Source: Ulota crispa (lineage: Eukaryota > Streptophyta > Bryopsida > Orthotrichales > Orthotrichaceae). From it: 64,000 nucleotides of DNA. Position 1 is the stretch's first letter. Every line of letters starts with the position of its first letter. Location of the stretch: contig OY987246.1 in NCBI GenBank assembly GCA_963920765.1, positions 19,526,868 through 19,590,867 on the forward strand. Reading direction: 5' to 3'. A program made the position numbers and the translations under genes. The notes below the pieces were generated by a model that saw only the letters and a list, made by a program, of their open reading frames with translations, had not been told where the DNA came from and ran no database searches. This document shows, piece by piece, positions 46,541 through 60,941 of the stretch.

Positions 46541-47784
46541 AGGATTCTAATGTGAGAGAGACCTACGCATCTACCAGGCTATTAATCTGCAACTTTAATA
46601 GTAAAGTAACCCTATTGTTGATATATACAACAGTTGAAACACAAAATTGATATCATGTTGTTTCAAATTTCAACCATCTAAAACGTTGAAAAAACAGCCA
46701 ATTTTAGTTCAATTTTCAAACTCCGGACATTTGTTTCAGCAGGGGGTTTGCAAAAAAAGCTAACTAGTTGAGATTAACAAGCACTCGAACGTCAAATTCA
46801 TTAAACTGGCGGTATCAGGTTACCGAAATATATCTTTGCGCAAAGATATCTTACTAAGGTCTAATTTCAACGTTCACAAACAAATTAAGACCGTTCCAGA
46901 TATTGGGTTTCGGCAGCGCGGTCTGAACCGCGGCTAGGTAAGGGCATGCCGGACATGCCCCCATTATAACAATTTTGGCGATCATGGCTACAACACAGTA
47001 ACTTTTGTGCAGAAAATAAAAAACTCGAAAGAATTCATAGAAAATAGCTAGCTACGATATCAGTGAAGGATAATAAGTACATACTAGCTTAGATAGTCCG
47101 AGATATGTATGCCGTAGCTTACCAAGAATGTATACCGTTAGAAAGCCAACTTTCAAAGATTCGACATGTCCCTTGAACTCGATCACTCCCGGCTACCTTG
47201 TACCACGGACAGCCGGCGATCCAATCGCACTAATAAAATTCTTGCCCCAGTCGGAGCCCAAGCAAACTGCAAATCTTAAGCTAGGTCGGATAAAGGTAGA
47301 AGAAGAAAGCTTCTCTTCTCCAGCGACTCCGATTTCCTTTGGGTTCTAGAGTACGAGGACCCATGGATGAGAGCTCTCTACTAGGCCTGCAGTTCCCAAA
47401 AACACACACGCACACACACACACAGTTCTACCTAACGCAGCATGAGTATCGATGCTAGTTAGTGTACTTCGATACAAAACAGACCCTCCCGACGCTGGAA
47501 GTTATCTCTTCAATTCGTCTGCAAAGAGCGAGGAAGCTACAACGGCCTTTTGGAAGTGCAACTAATCAAGACATGGAAACGTACTCACACAGCAGACGAG
47601 CAACCTCCACCGTGATGATATACCCAAGAGCGCAGGCTCTTGAGCCAATCCAAATACAATGTCTGTGCCTCAAATACAATGTCTGTGCCGCAAATACAAT
47701 GTCTGCGCCGAGGGATAACTGATTCCGTCATTGCCTCATGCCTAGATGTACGGAACGGGGCTTCGTGGCTCTGTCCCCCCTACA
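46541..47784. other. Upstream region of AP2 gene 1
   Basis: No gene was recognised. It probably holds the promoter. It contains a (CA)n run at 47401-47423. Confidence 0.4.
47651..47710 (+). repeat. Triple 20-bp tandem repeat
   Basis: Three abutting copies of CAAATACAATGTCTGTGCCT with one or two changes each. Confidence 0.9.
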
Positions 47785-48426
47785 AGATCCCCTAAGGTTT
47801 GACAAACCAAGCTATTAATTGCCTAGAGTTAGTGCAAGAAAAGGTAAGTCAACCCATTGCTACCTTGTATGAAGGACCTAAGCCACATGCACAATTCAAA
47901 ATTATAAAAATGTATTGTATTCATAGAATATGTAAATGTACTCACTACTCACTATTCAAGTACTTCACTTATCTATTCAAATAGAGTAAAGTAGAATTTA
48001 TGGTCTTATTGTACATTTGTACTCATATTTTTTGTCCAACACAGATAACATAATAATGTACTTTTCATGATTGCATTGAGTTCAAAGGGTGAGTGGAAAT
48101 AGGGGATTAGTGATTTGTTTGGTGCAATAAGTACATGTTTTAACCCTTAAATGACAGAGGAGCCCTTTGCGGCCAATATAGTATTTTGTATTTTCTTGTA
48201 TTTGGAATGCATCCACACCTTTACTAAATTTGAGATCAATAAAGAAGTTAGAATATAGATCAATGCAATTCTAGTGAGCTAGTGAAGATCCTAAATCAAA
48301 ACTTTTTATTGGTAGCAAATGCCAATTATACGGCAGCGTATTACTATGCAATATGTAGAGCGGTTGTTTAAGGGTTAAGATCCCTTTAGAGACTTTGTAG
48401 GGGGCTCTTGGAGGGCTCAAAACTTC
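47785..48426. mobile_element. GAGCCC-family element (reversed) with a nested TTAA MITE
   Basis: The right end GGGGGCTCTTGGAGGGCTCAA is intact. The left end begins near CCCCTAAGGTTTGACAAACC and has lost its outermost repeat. The interior matches 20872-21690 in reverse. The MITE at 48140-48378 interrupts it. Confidence 0.75.
48140..48378. mobile_element. TTAA-flanked, CCC-ended MITE (239 bp), copy 2
   Basis: It sits inside the GAGCCC element. Relatives at about 21060 and 58080 show the uninterrupted site: ACATGTTGTAAGATCC in reverse there, against ACATGTTTTAA[element]TTAAGATCC here. Insertion therefore added the element plus one extra TTAA. Confidence 0.9.
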
Positions 48427-48478
48427 ACATAGGGCCTATGTATTGTAGTGTATGTTCATGTACAGTGCCCTCAAATAA

Positions 48479-49567
48479 GTCTACAAACACCTTGCTTTGC
48501 CATTCAGAGAAATTTGTTGATACCAAATATAATTAATATTTTGTTGTTTTGAATCATAGAAATTTGATTCTTGTGCAAACCCAATCGAGCATAACAAATT
48601 TTGATTCCTCAAAACCTAAACCTCATTTTTGGTGAATTAGTTTGTATCAAATTCATGGTTTTACATGATAAATGATTGAAAAATATTCATGAAGAATTTT
48701 TGAGATTTGATAGCATGGGTATGTACGAAACACCCATATGCACATCTTCTATGCTAAAAAGAACCCTTTAACCCTTGAACAACCAAGCAACCCTTTGCAA
48801 CTAGTACAATACAAAGTATTTTTCTTGTATTTGGAGTGCATCCACACCTTTATTACATCTGAGATCAACAAAGAAGTTAGAATATAGATCAAAGTTGTTC
48901 TAGTGAGGTAGTCAAGATCTCAAATTAAAACTTTTTGTTGGTAGCAAATGCCAGTTATACAGCAGCATACATAGTATGTATTATGATAGCTTGGTCCTTT
49001 AAGGGTTAAGAAACAAAAATTTGATCTACAAAGGATCTAGTGTGACTTACAATATGCCCATGTTTTGTAAAGGAGATATATTTTTAATTTATTAACTAGC
49101 TATCTAACAACTAAACATAACATCATTTTCAAAGGTACAAACTTAGTTGCACAATGTATGACTCAAAGAGAAAAATTTGATTATCATAGAGAAATATCTA
49201 TTTTACAAAATTTGAGCATATCACAAGCTAGTCATACTAAATCCTTTATAGATCAAATTTTTGTTACTTATTATGGGGTTGTTTTAACATGGAAGATGTG
49301 CGTATGAGTGTTTCCTACATATCTATGCAATCAAATCTCAAAAATGCATCAACTATATTTTCTGATCAATTATCAAGTGAAATTGTGCATTTTATACAAA
49401 AACAAATCACCAAAAATGAAATTTTGGTTTTTAGAAACTAAAATTTGATATGTTTGATTGGGATTACGTAAGGATCCAATATCCATGATGTAAGACAACA
49501 AAAATGTCAATCTCATTCTATATTATGTGCAAAGTTCTTAGAATGATGTAGTATGGTGTTTGTATAC
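48479..49567. mobile_element. Large foldback element, copy 1 (1.09 kb)
   Basis: Inverted arms of roughly 400 bp. The left end GTCTACAAACACC mirrors the right end GGTGTTTGTATAC. ACCTCATTTTTGGTGAATTA mirrors ATCACCAAAAATGAAATTTT. GATAGCATGGGTATGTACG mirrors CATATCTATGCAATC. The TTAA MITE at 48768-49009 is inserted in the left arm. Confidence 0.8.
48768..49009. mobile_element. TTAA-flanked, CCC-ended MITE (242 bp), copy 3
   Basis: TTAA plus CCCTTGAACAACC at the left and CCTTTAAGGG (GGG plus TTAA) at the right. The interior is shared with copies 1 and 2. It is nested in the large foldback. Confidence 0.85.
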
Positions 49568-49726
49568 TTGACGTCTTGATGTACCCGACTGTACATCTAT
49601 GATTGTACATCTATGATTTTGGGCGAGGGTGAAAAAGTTCAGTAACTCTTAGGGCATGGGTAAGACTAATGTTTTTTTTCCTTATTTGTTAGTGTTCAAT
49701 TGTGTCCTCCTCCAGATGTTGTGAAT

Positions 49727-50119
49727 TAAGTTAGCAACATCCATAAGGGCTGTGTCCTCATGGTTGTCACCTGGAAGTGGTAAGGGCTAATCAATAAATG
49801 GTTGTGGGTGATTGAGTGATGGTTATGTGTGATGAAGTGATGGTTGTGGTTGACTAGCATGAGGTTTTGAGTACCCATCTCACTATTTAAGAACCAGAAA
49901 GTCTTGTGATTAGCATCTCTTACACATGGTTCTTACAATTTTAGTGATTTTGGACTTTGAAATTTTTTTGTGAACAAATTCTTGTAGTTGGAACCTTGAA
50001 ATTGATGCCAATTTATTTTGGTTTCCACTTCCCAATTTACAATATTTTCTTCAAAGTTAGTCAATTGTTTTACCTACTCCAAAACCCTTATTTCCATGCT
50101 TATGGGTGCACCTACCTTA
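49727..50119. mobile_element. MITE of the 400-bp TAAGGTAG family, copy 2
   Basis: It starts TTAAGTTAGCAACATCCATA and ends TATGGGTGCACCTACCTTAA, with the interior of 23256-23659 in the same orientation. Confidence 0.8.
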
Positions 50120-51229
50120 ACCCCTAAAGGACCATATGTCCCCTTGGGGGCAGGTGGTACTTTGGGCATGTACCTATAGTCAAACTAATTTTCATGATTT
50201 TTTGAAACTTTTATTGAAGGTAGGGAATTCAAAGACCTACACATGCATCTAAATTTTTCTTCATTCCAACATTTGACAAAGAAGTTATGCATGACTTTTT
50301 CAAAATTGGGGGAGGAGGGGCACTTTGGGTAGCACCTCTCCTTTATATATGAGAGTTGAATAAAAGACGAGCAGTTTGTGGAGGGCAGATTTAATTGTTG
50401 ATGTGGGCAGATGAAGCATGGGTGACATGCCTTGCACCCGGCTTGACGAGTGTTCTATTTATTGGCAAATTTTTGACTAAATCTTACCTAAGAAACCATT
50501 TGACTACCACAACATTAGAAAATTCAACTCAAAAACTGGATGAAATCGCCAAATATCTCTTTGAATAGATACACAATTTACCAGATTTTGGATAAAAATA
50601 GCTTATATTAGTAAAAAATTGGATGAACATGCACACATCATTCATTCAATCCAATATTAGCCAATTATTACTTACCTGTGCGGTGCACAGGTGTGCACAT
50701 TCTGGGGTGCAAGTCGCTCTACCTTGACAAAAGCTTAAAAAAACACTGGGCTTGACACCTTGAACTGGCAAGGGAGTGGGGCCAAACGAAAGCCACATGG
50801 CACCTGGTGGTGCAGGGGAACTGGGAACCAAAAGTTCCGATTGTTGGGGGATTGGAAGTCAGCCACGTGGCTGAAGTAGGAAGGCTAATGAAGGATATGA
50901 TATTAGGATCCGGGTTTAGGAAGGCTGGGTGCCAATCATGAGAGGGGATGGGAGTAGAGCTGGGCGGGGGGAGGTACATGCTCTGGGGATGGGTCCATCC
51001 TCCGGGACCCAAACCCCCCATTTCCATCTGCTCCTGTAAATTTTCATATTTAATTATTTTGAGCTAGTTGAGTATGGTTATTTTTGGTTTTTTTTTCACA
51101 TCTGATAGTACACTAAATTTCCTTGATTTTGGCCGTTTTGATTAATATAATTCAAAATTTTACATGTTACATAAATTTTCCAATTTTGTCTAGTGTATTT
51201 ACAAATTTCATGACCTTCTAATATTGCAA
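50120..51229. other. Intergenic DNA with a solitary TTAACCCC end
   Basis: TTAACCCCTAAAGGACC at 50117 looks like one end of a TTAA-flanked element, but no mirror end was found downstream. The segment 50690-51010 is relatively GC-rich and has no recognisable coding sequence. Confidence 0.4.
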
Positions 51230-51289
51230 AATTTTTTGAAGTATGTTGTATAGGATCCTTGCAAATCTTTACACCCAATTCTTTTTATC

Positions 51290-52035
51290 ACTTAGAGAAC
51301 TTAGTGTTTTATAAAACACATTTGAAACTTTTGCATTTTGTATCATTGATTTTGATTCTTATACAATCCCAATTAAGCATACCAAACTTTGAGTTTCAAA
51401 AAACCAAAACTCTATTTTTGGTGAATTATTTTTTATAAAATTCATGGTTTTACGTGATAAATTTTTAAAGAAGATTAGTGATGATTTTTTGAGATTTAAT
51501 TGCACAAGTGTGTAGGAAACAACCATATGCACTTCTTTCTTACAAGCAAAAATCTTCAAAATTCCTTTTATATAGATTTTCAAATTAGGATGATCATGAC
51601 AAAATTTAGTAAAAAAGAAATCTCTATTTTCTTATTGGATTTTGGAAAATTGACTCATGTAGTATATTGTAACTAGTTTTGTATCTCTAAACATGATGTT
51701 TTGTTTACTTGATGAAAAGCTACTTAAAATACAAAAATACATATTTTATAAAATTTGGACATATCACAAGTTTCACTGAATCTTTTGTAGATAAATTTTT
51801 TGATACTTAAGGGTGTTTTTCTTAGCATGGAAGGTGTGCATATGGATGTTTCCTACATATCCATTGAATCAAATCTCAAAAATTCATCACCAAAGTTTTT
51901 TAATAATTTATCATGTAAACCATGTATTTCTTACAAAACAATCCACCAAAAACAGAGTTTTGGTTTTTAAGAATTGAAATTTGGTGTACTTGCTTGGTAT
52001 TGCATAAGGATGCAATGATAATTTTTTAAATTATA
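51290..52035. mobile_element. Large foldback element, copy 2
   Basis: AACTCTATTTTTGGTGAATT mirrors ATCCACCAAAAACAGAGTTT, and CACAAGTGTGTAGGAAACA mirrors TGTTTCCTACATATCCAT, giving arms of about 300 bp. It is related to 48479-49567 and 56885-57330. Confidence 0.7.
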
Positions 52036-52084
52036 CTCCATGTTTCACCAAAAAAGCTGAATGACTAAAATAAGCAATTGGTAA

Positions 52085-52214
52085 GCACCTTGTACCCCAC
52101 TATACATTTTTTGTACATTGTTGAAGCCTACAAAAAACAACATGTACAGAAATAGTACATATGAGAAGTTGAACCATTTTAGAGCTTGAACCAAATTAGA
52201 GCCTCCTACCTTAT
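52085..52214. mobile_element. Partial AAGGTAGGAGGC-family MITE
   Basis: It carries the GTACATTGTTGAAG hairpin half and the intact end GAGCCTCCTACCTTA. The left two thirds are missing. Confidence 0.65.
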
Positions 52215-52321
52215 ATTAGAGTTAAAAGGCAGGTTTCTAGGCTCTCAACAATAGAGAAAAAGCTACATCACTTTACCTAGTCACAATTTTTGAATGACTA
52301 AAATCAATAGGTATAGAACGC

Positions 52322-52590
52322 CATGTTTGTTAATTTGGGAAGAAACGCCCATTTTGGGAATAAACTAGATTTAAGGTGATCACCTTAAACCGAGCTCTAG
52401 GTTTTAACAACGTTTTTTTTTTTTTGGTACACGTGCCCTCACCTAAGATGAGGAATTTGCGGGGGACAAAATCTCAAGTGCTCATACCAAATTTGATATC
52501 TTCGAATCTGGCATTTAAACGGTTTAAAGAGAAACTCTAGGTTTAAGGTGAAGTACAACTTGAAAATCTAATTTTCCAAATTTAATGAAT
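52322..52590. mobile_element. CACCATATTTGTT-ended MITE, interior type a
   Basis: It starts ACGCCATGTTTGTTAATTTGG and carries GGTGATCACCTTAAAC and GTACACGTGCCCTCACCT. The right end (TTTAATGAATATATC) is decayed. Confidence 0.7.
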
Positions 52591-52814
52591 ATATCTCTGA
52601 GACTAGTGGACTTGTGCACCTGCCGTTCTGGCGGAAGGCTATTGTGCAAAAAGTTTAAGCAGTTTGCCTCCTTCTCTCGTGACCACCCCCTATCCCCATG
52701 TATACCCCATCCCCAAGGCCAACCATAATTGCCATTTAATCTTCTTGGAGCACACACACCCAACTACCCAACTAATATAAATAAGACTATTATAAAAATA
52801 AAATATATACTTGG

Positions 52815-53063
52815 GAAGGATGTACACGGTATTTGTTGGGGAAAATGGAGGTACCATTTTGTACTTCACCTTAAACCCAAAAAGTACTTTAAACCAAATT
52901 CGAAGGTATCAAATTTAATTTGAGCCACTAAGATTTTTTCCCTAACAAATTCCTCCTCTCAAGTGAGGACCTGTGTACAAAAAAAAGTTGCGAGCTTGGT
53001 TTGAGGTGATCTCCTCAAAGTCCCAAAATGTACTCTTTTTCCCAATTTAACGAGTATCGTGTT
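52815..53063. mobile_element. CACCATATTTGTT-ended MITE, interior type a (reversed)
   Basis: It starts ACACGGTATTTGTTGGGG and ends AATTTAACGAGTATCGTGTTG. The interior runs in the reverse order to 52322-52590. 53064-54525 after it holds no gene I can support. Confidence 0.7.
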
Positions 53064-54525
53064 GATGACTTGCACTACGTGCCCTTTTCGATGGAGTGCC
53101 TTGCATAGGTTGATTATGTGGAACGATGCTGATCCAGACTGCGCAACTGAGGCGCCATCTCTGTACAAATTCGCATGAGAAGAACACTCCACATTGATGG
53201 AGAATCTTCTGTCTTCTTGCTCCCTTTTTCAATCGTTTTGTTCACTCTGCAAACCTTCCTGCTATAGACAATTGCAAAACATTTACATCCTACATACACC
53301 AGCCAAGCTATAAGATCACCACTAATGACAACTAACTAAACAGATGGTTCACAAATACATAACTATGGAATGTCTCGGTGAAGGCAACAAAATCACCATA
53401 GTCCACCCACCTGTGACCTTGAGAAGTAGGAAAAGGCCAATTATTTCAGATTTTGAAACATCATTTTCAAGAAAAATTAGAACTTTAAATCTTTATGTAG
53501 CATCATAATAAGAGATTTTCTTAAAATTCATGAGGAAATCTCTTTACAATATACAGGAAGGTTTGCCGTTTCTTGATGTTGCCTAAAAGCTCAAGCAATC
53601 TATTTACAGTTTTACACTGTTATACACCATTGAAAAGATTTTGGATGGAGTGACTATAGATTTTTTTCAAACCAAAAAATGGTTGACTAGCAAGGATGGC
53701 TATATTTTTTTTACAGATGTAAAGTTGGATGCTTTCAATCTTTCATCAAGGCTAAATTTCATGATGATTTTTTGAAACATTAAAATATTGCATTAGTAGG
53801 GTGAGGTGACATCAAATGAAACCTTGAAAACTGTGCTCCTACTCCCAAACCCGCGTATAAAGGTTGGCTAAATATTTTATATTTTTTCAAAAAATATTAT
53901 AAAACAATTAGCCCCATCAATTTTGGTTTAGCAAAAAAGAGATAATTAGCACAATCTATTTACTTTAGGGGTAGTCACAATTGGTTTGAGATTGAGATTT
54001 CCATGAAGATTGAGAAATGATTGAGTGAATGTAAGAGCCAGTGGAAGCAATTCTTCATGGAAGGAGGTGTGATACCCCTTTTGTAGATGATGGAAAATGA
54101 AGAATGGAGAATGTTTTACTTAGAGGGAGGCAACACAGCCACCAATTGGAGGAGCAGCAAAAGCAAGGGTGAAAAGCAATTTACAAGCGAGTGAAAGGGT
54201 GCACCATGGTAAGAGTTCTCATGCAAAAAATATTCTTAGACCATTTCTCCATGTTTTGGAGACAAGATTTTTTTTTCTCAATCTTCATAGAACTGTCCTT
54301 GTGCCAATTGCGGATAGCACGGCAAGTCAGTTTTCTGTGAAAATTGAGAACGCAAACTCAACCGTGACTACCCCTACTATTATACACAGTATCACACAAT
54401 GTTCCGGTTTGTGCAATAGCGGACAGGCATTGGAGTTTACCTTGCTGTCATGAAACAATTAATTGCTTGGATTTTCGACGCAGTAGGTCACACTCGGCCA
54501 TACTGGCTCCATCCTCTGCTTTCAA

Positions 54526-56005
54526 CTATGCAACATGAGCTTCTAGTAAGTCCTTTAATCGTTTCAGCCATTCCAGTTTCTCAAATGCCATGAGTAGGTC
54601 AATGTTTAAGTGCAAGATGTGTGGCTTGCGAGCAACTGCAGCACAAATGTTAGATGATCCAATCAGGTACACTCTACAACAATCAAATGAATCTTCAAAA
54701 ACCAAACTTCTTTGACTGGTATCAACCCCATTTTGCAGAGTGACAACGCGGAGATTACAGGGAAACAGCATTTGAATTGTCTGAGAAAGCAAAACAACCA
54801 GTGAACACCAAAAAGATGAGAAACAAGAAAAAAAGAAGAGATTTTACAGTCTGTCTCTCGACAAAAGTATGTCGTATAGTGTTGCTCTGATAATTTTAAA
54901 CGATCAGACTCTTGGCATTAGCTAAAAGTGATTGGCGTTTTACTTATTCTTTAAAATTCTTGATGGGAACGGCTAACCTAAGTTTGCACTGTAGTGTAAG
55001 ATTCTCTACACCAAATAGTGCATTTAGGCTGCCTCAACAATTAGGTTGCCTTACCTTGGAAAGTTACCTCATGACCCACCACTTGTCCATTTGGAAGTGC
55101 ATGCAACTCTTTACATATTTAGATTTCACTTAGTTTACAACTTGGATATTGCTAGTTTGTCTTTTGATAGCTTTGTAGTACTTGTCAAGTTTTTTAAAAA
55201 TGATTTATTAAATTATCGTAGCAGCAGTAAGTATTTAAATAGTGTGAAATATCAAGAAATTAGTATGGGGCAACTAAATGCACTATTTGTGTAGATGTAA
55301 GGTAGGTGCACCCATAAGCATGGAAATAAGGGTTTTGGAGTAGGTAAAACAATTGTCTAACTTTGAAAAAAATATTGTAAGGTAGGAAATGGAAACCAAA
55401 AATATTGGCATCAATTTGAAGGTTCCAATTGCAAGCATTTGTTCACAAAGATTTTTCAAAGTCCAAAATTACTAAAATTATAAGAACCATGTGTAAGAGA
55501 TGCTAATCACAAGGCTTGTTGGTTCTTAAATAGTGAGATGGGTACTCAAAACCTCATGCTAGTCACACACAACCATCATTTCATCACCCATAACCATCAC
55601 TTAGCCACCCACAACCATTTGTTTTTTTATTAATTAGCCCTGCCACTGTCAGGTGATGGGCATGGGGATGCAACGCTTATGGATGCTGCTACCTTAATGC
55701 TTGGGGAACAGTTTCACAAGCACTAATGGAATTGAGCAATACTTTATCAGTTACATATATAATCAGCAGGATTTTCAGAGAAGAAATATGCATACAACTA
55801 TAATTACTTACTGCGGTGGACTTAAGGATACATCACGCGCTTTGGCGGGTAGAAATTACGAGAAAATTCAAATAACAGAAAATGCTGAAGTAATCTAGCA
55901 TTCTCACCATCTGTGAGTCACGCACTTACTCTGCTCCGCCTCGTCCATGGGCTGCTTGAAGTCCATTATTCCAACTCTGCTATTTCTTTCTGTGGATTTG
56001 GAAAG
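54526..56005 (-). CDS. Unidentified gene, two exons seen, model incomplete
   Basis: Not recognised. A 5' exon at 56005-55930 has a good acceptor (TTTCTGGACAG) and donor (GAGCAGA|GTAAGTG) and an ATG at 55966, reading MDFKQPMDEAEQ. A terminal exon at 54780-54526 has a strong acceptor (TTTGCTTTCTCAG) and reads TIQMLFPCNLRVVTLQNG ... SLVFEDSFDC ... FEKLEWLKRLKDLLEAHVA, stop. The phases do not match (5' exon ends in phase 1, terminal exon starts in phase 0), so at least one exon between them is missing from my model, or the two are unrelated. Two MITEs (55005-55295 and 55298-55696) fill most of the gap. The terminal exon looks like a compact globular domain with an amphipathic C-terminal helix. 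Confidence 0.45.
55005..55295. mobile_element. MITE with CTACACCAAATAGTGCATTT ends, copy 2
   Basis: TCTACACCAAATAGTGCATT at the left is mirrored by AAATGCACTATTTGTGTAGA at the right: inverted repeats of about 23 bp with one mismatch, in a 291-bp element. The next MITE starts two bases later. Confidence 0.85.
55298..55696. mobile_element. MITE of the 400-bp TAAGGTAG family, copy 3 (reversed)
   Basis: It starts TAAGGTAGGTGCACCCATAA and ends TTATGGATGCTGCTACCTTA. The ends are about 20-bp imperfect inverted repeats. The interior is reversed relative to copies 1 and 2. Confidence 0.85.
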
Positions 56006-56114
56006 CTGTCCAGAAATAAACAACCAACAAAGAAACGGTGGTGAGCAGCTGCTGTGGCAAACGTAAACTAAATCTCCAGCTTGAAAATCCTCATCAAAAT
56101 ATCAAGTGCTCAAA

Positions 56115-56403
56115 AACTACCATATTTGTTATAATGAGAGTTTTTCAGTGAAAAGAGAGATAATTTAAAGGAAATTCAAAAAAGTTTTGTGTCAATCTGA
56201 CAAAAGGTTTTACGTCAATTCAGCTTGATTCCAGCTGAATTGACAAAAAATCTTTTATATTTGACTTAAAATTGAAAGGTTTTATGTCAATTCAGCTTTA
56301 TTCAAGTTTAAAACTTGCAATTTAATGGAAATTGGTGATTTTGGTTAAGATCACATGTTTATTTTGAGAGGTCCCCATTCTCTCATTATAACAAATATGG
56401 TGT
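56115..56403. mobile_element. CACCATATTTGTT-ended element, interior type c
   Basis: The ends ACCATATTTGTTATAATGAG and CTCATTATAACAAATATGGT are perfect mirrors. The interior is unrelated to types a and b, and contains internal mirrored blocks (GTCAATTCAGCTTGATTCC / AGCTGAATTGACA). Confidence 0.85.
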
Positions 56404-56444
56404 GCCTTCAGGTTGTGTATTTTAGAAAGACAAGTAAATTGAAA

Positions 56445-56705
56445 CACCATATTTGTTACATTGGGAAAACGCGGTTCCCAAATTGAACTTCATCTTAAAC
56501 CCAAAAGTTAACTTAAACTAGATTTGAAGGTATCGTATTCAATTTGAGCCACTAAGATTTTTTCCCTTGCAAATTCCTCCTCGCAGGTGAGGGCACGTGT
56601 ACCAAAAAAAAGTTGCTTAAACCTAGAGGTGGGTTTAAGGTGATCACCTTAAACCTTCAAAAGTCCCAAATTTGAACATAGTTCCCAAATTAACCAATAT
56701 GGCAT
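56445..56705. mobile_element. CACCATATTTGTT-ended MITE, interior type a
   Basis: It starts ACACCATATTTGTTACATTGG and ends near AACCAATATGGCATT, with GAGGGCACGTGTACC and GGTGATCACC inside. It lies 40 bp after the type c element and directly before a CACTA MITE. Confidence 0.75.
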
Positions 56706-56716
56706 TTTGAGGTGTT

Positions 56717-56869
56717 CACTAGAAGAAATCTTGCATTAAACAACTTGTTCACATTGACTAAAAATGTCCTAAAGAACGCAATTTGATTGTAGTTTAGTCA
56801 TTGTTTAGTTGTTTAGGACATTTGCAGTCGTTGTGAACTAGTCGTTTAGGACATGGTTTTCTTCTAGTG
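56717..56869. mobile_element. CACTA-type MITE with GTT target duplication
   Basis: The 153-bp element starts CACTAGAAGAAA and ends TTTTCTTCTAGTG, with GTT directly before (56714-56716) and after (56870-56872). The interior has mirrored GTCCTAAA and TTTAGGAC blocks. Canonical CACTA ends plus a 3-bp duplication make the assignment firm. Confidence 0.9.
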
Positions 56870-56884
56870 GTTGCACGTTTTCAA

Positions 56885-57330
56885 GTTTCATGTATAGTAT
56901 CTTTGCAAATATTTACGCCCACCGGGTTTACCTCTCCAAAAACTTAGCAACTTTTATAATATATTGTACATTTTTAGTATCTTACATCACTAAAATTTAG
57001 TTCTTATGCAATCCCAATCAATCATATCAAAGTTTAGAGTTCAAAAAACCAAAATTCTATATTTGATGAATTGTTTTTATATAATATTCATAATTTTTCA
57101 TGATAATTGATTAATAAAAACTAATGATGAATTTTGAAATTTGATTGCTTGGATATGTAGGAAACATTCATAAGCACATTTTTCCTTTTAACAAGCATTT
57201 TCAAGAAATTTCAAAATTCCTTCTATAGATATTTTTATGCTAGGATGGTCATGATCAAATTTTGAAAAAGAGATGCCTTTATTTTCTAATTAGCTTTGGG
57301 AAAATTAAATATATCATCATGCGCAAAAGT
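56885..57330. repeat. Half of a large foldback element
   Basis: It matches the left arm of 51290-52035 through TTCTTATGCAATCCCAATCA, AAAACCAAAATTCTAT, and GATTGCTTGGATATGTAGG. The opposite arm is absent. Confidence 0.6.
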
Positions 57331-57562
57331 TTAAACTTAATCATCGTGCACAAGTCAAATAGCAAAATCCAGTTACGTGTATGTTTTTTGCATTAATCAA
57401 GAGAGAGCATTACAAGGGATTTGGACCCAAGAATGGGCCCCTTCCCCAAAACCATGGGAACTTTGGGCCCATTCCCCCAAACCATGGGAACACTTCCACA
57501 TGGGCAAGCTCACCTGGTCAAAGCTTGACCACGTCAAATGATACAATTAAAAAAGTAAAATA

Positions 57563-57565
<3 letters not shown>

Positions 57566-57617
<52 letters not shown>

Positions 57618-57674
57618 GTATATATATATATGTATATATATATATGTATATATATATATGTATATATATATATG

Positions 57675-57749
<75 letters not shown>
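57566..57749. repeat. (TA)n microsatellite with periodic TATATATG units
   Basis: About 184 bp of TA repeats. The middle (57600-57690) is a regular array of a 14-bp TA/TG unit (GTATATATATATAT). It can form strong hairpins and may be misassembled in length. Confidence 0.95.
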
Positions 57750-57751
<2 letters not shown>

Positions 57752-58018
57752 CTCTTTTCTAATGACCAGCAAGAGCTGGTTCTCAGCATTGGGAACAACC
57801 AAACTTGCAGCCCCTTGGAGGGCTCAAATCCTTCCTAATGGTGCCACTCTCTAGGAAGCAACTTCCCAACTCTTAAGAGGGAGACACATCTCCATCCCTC
57901 AACAAACTATCAAGATTGTACAACAACAATCTTGAGATCATACAAGATTCAAGTGACAATTTTCTACAACAATATCTCCAACCATGCAACACAATACATT
58001 AGCTGGACGGATGCCACA

Positions 58019-60941
<2,923 letters not shown>

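Noticed and set aside
53047-53140. Possible C-terminal exon ending in a TPSKRARSASHQHDTR-like stretch (minus)
   Set aside because: The last residues and stop are made by the end of a MITE, three frames are equally open, and no upstream exon with matching phase was found.
57547-57854. Tyr/Ile repeat proteins on both strands
   Set aside because: Translations of a (TA)n microsatellite.
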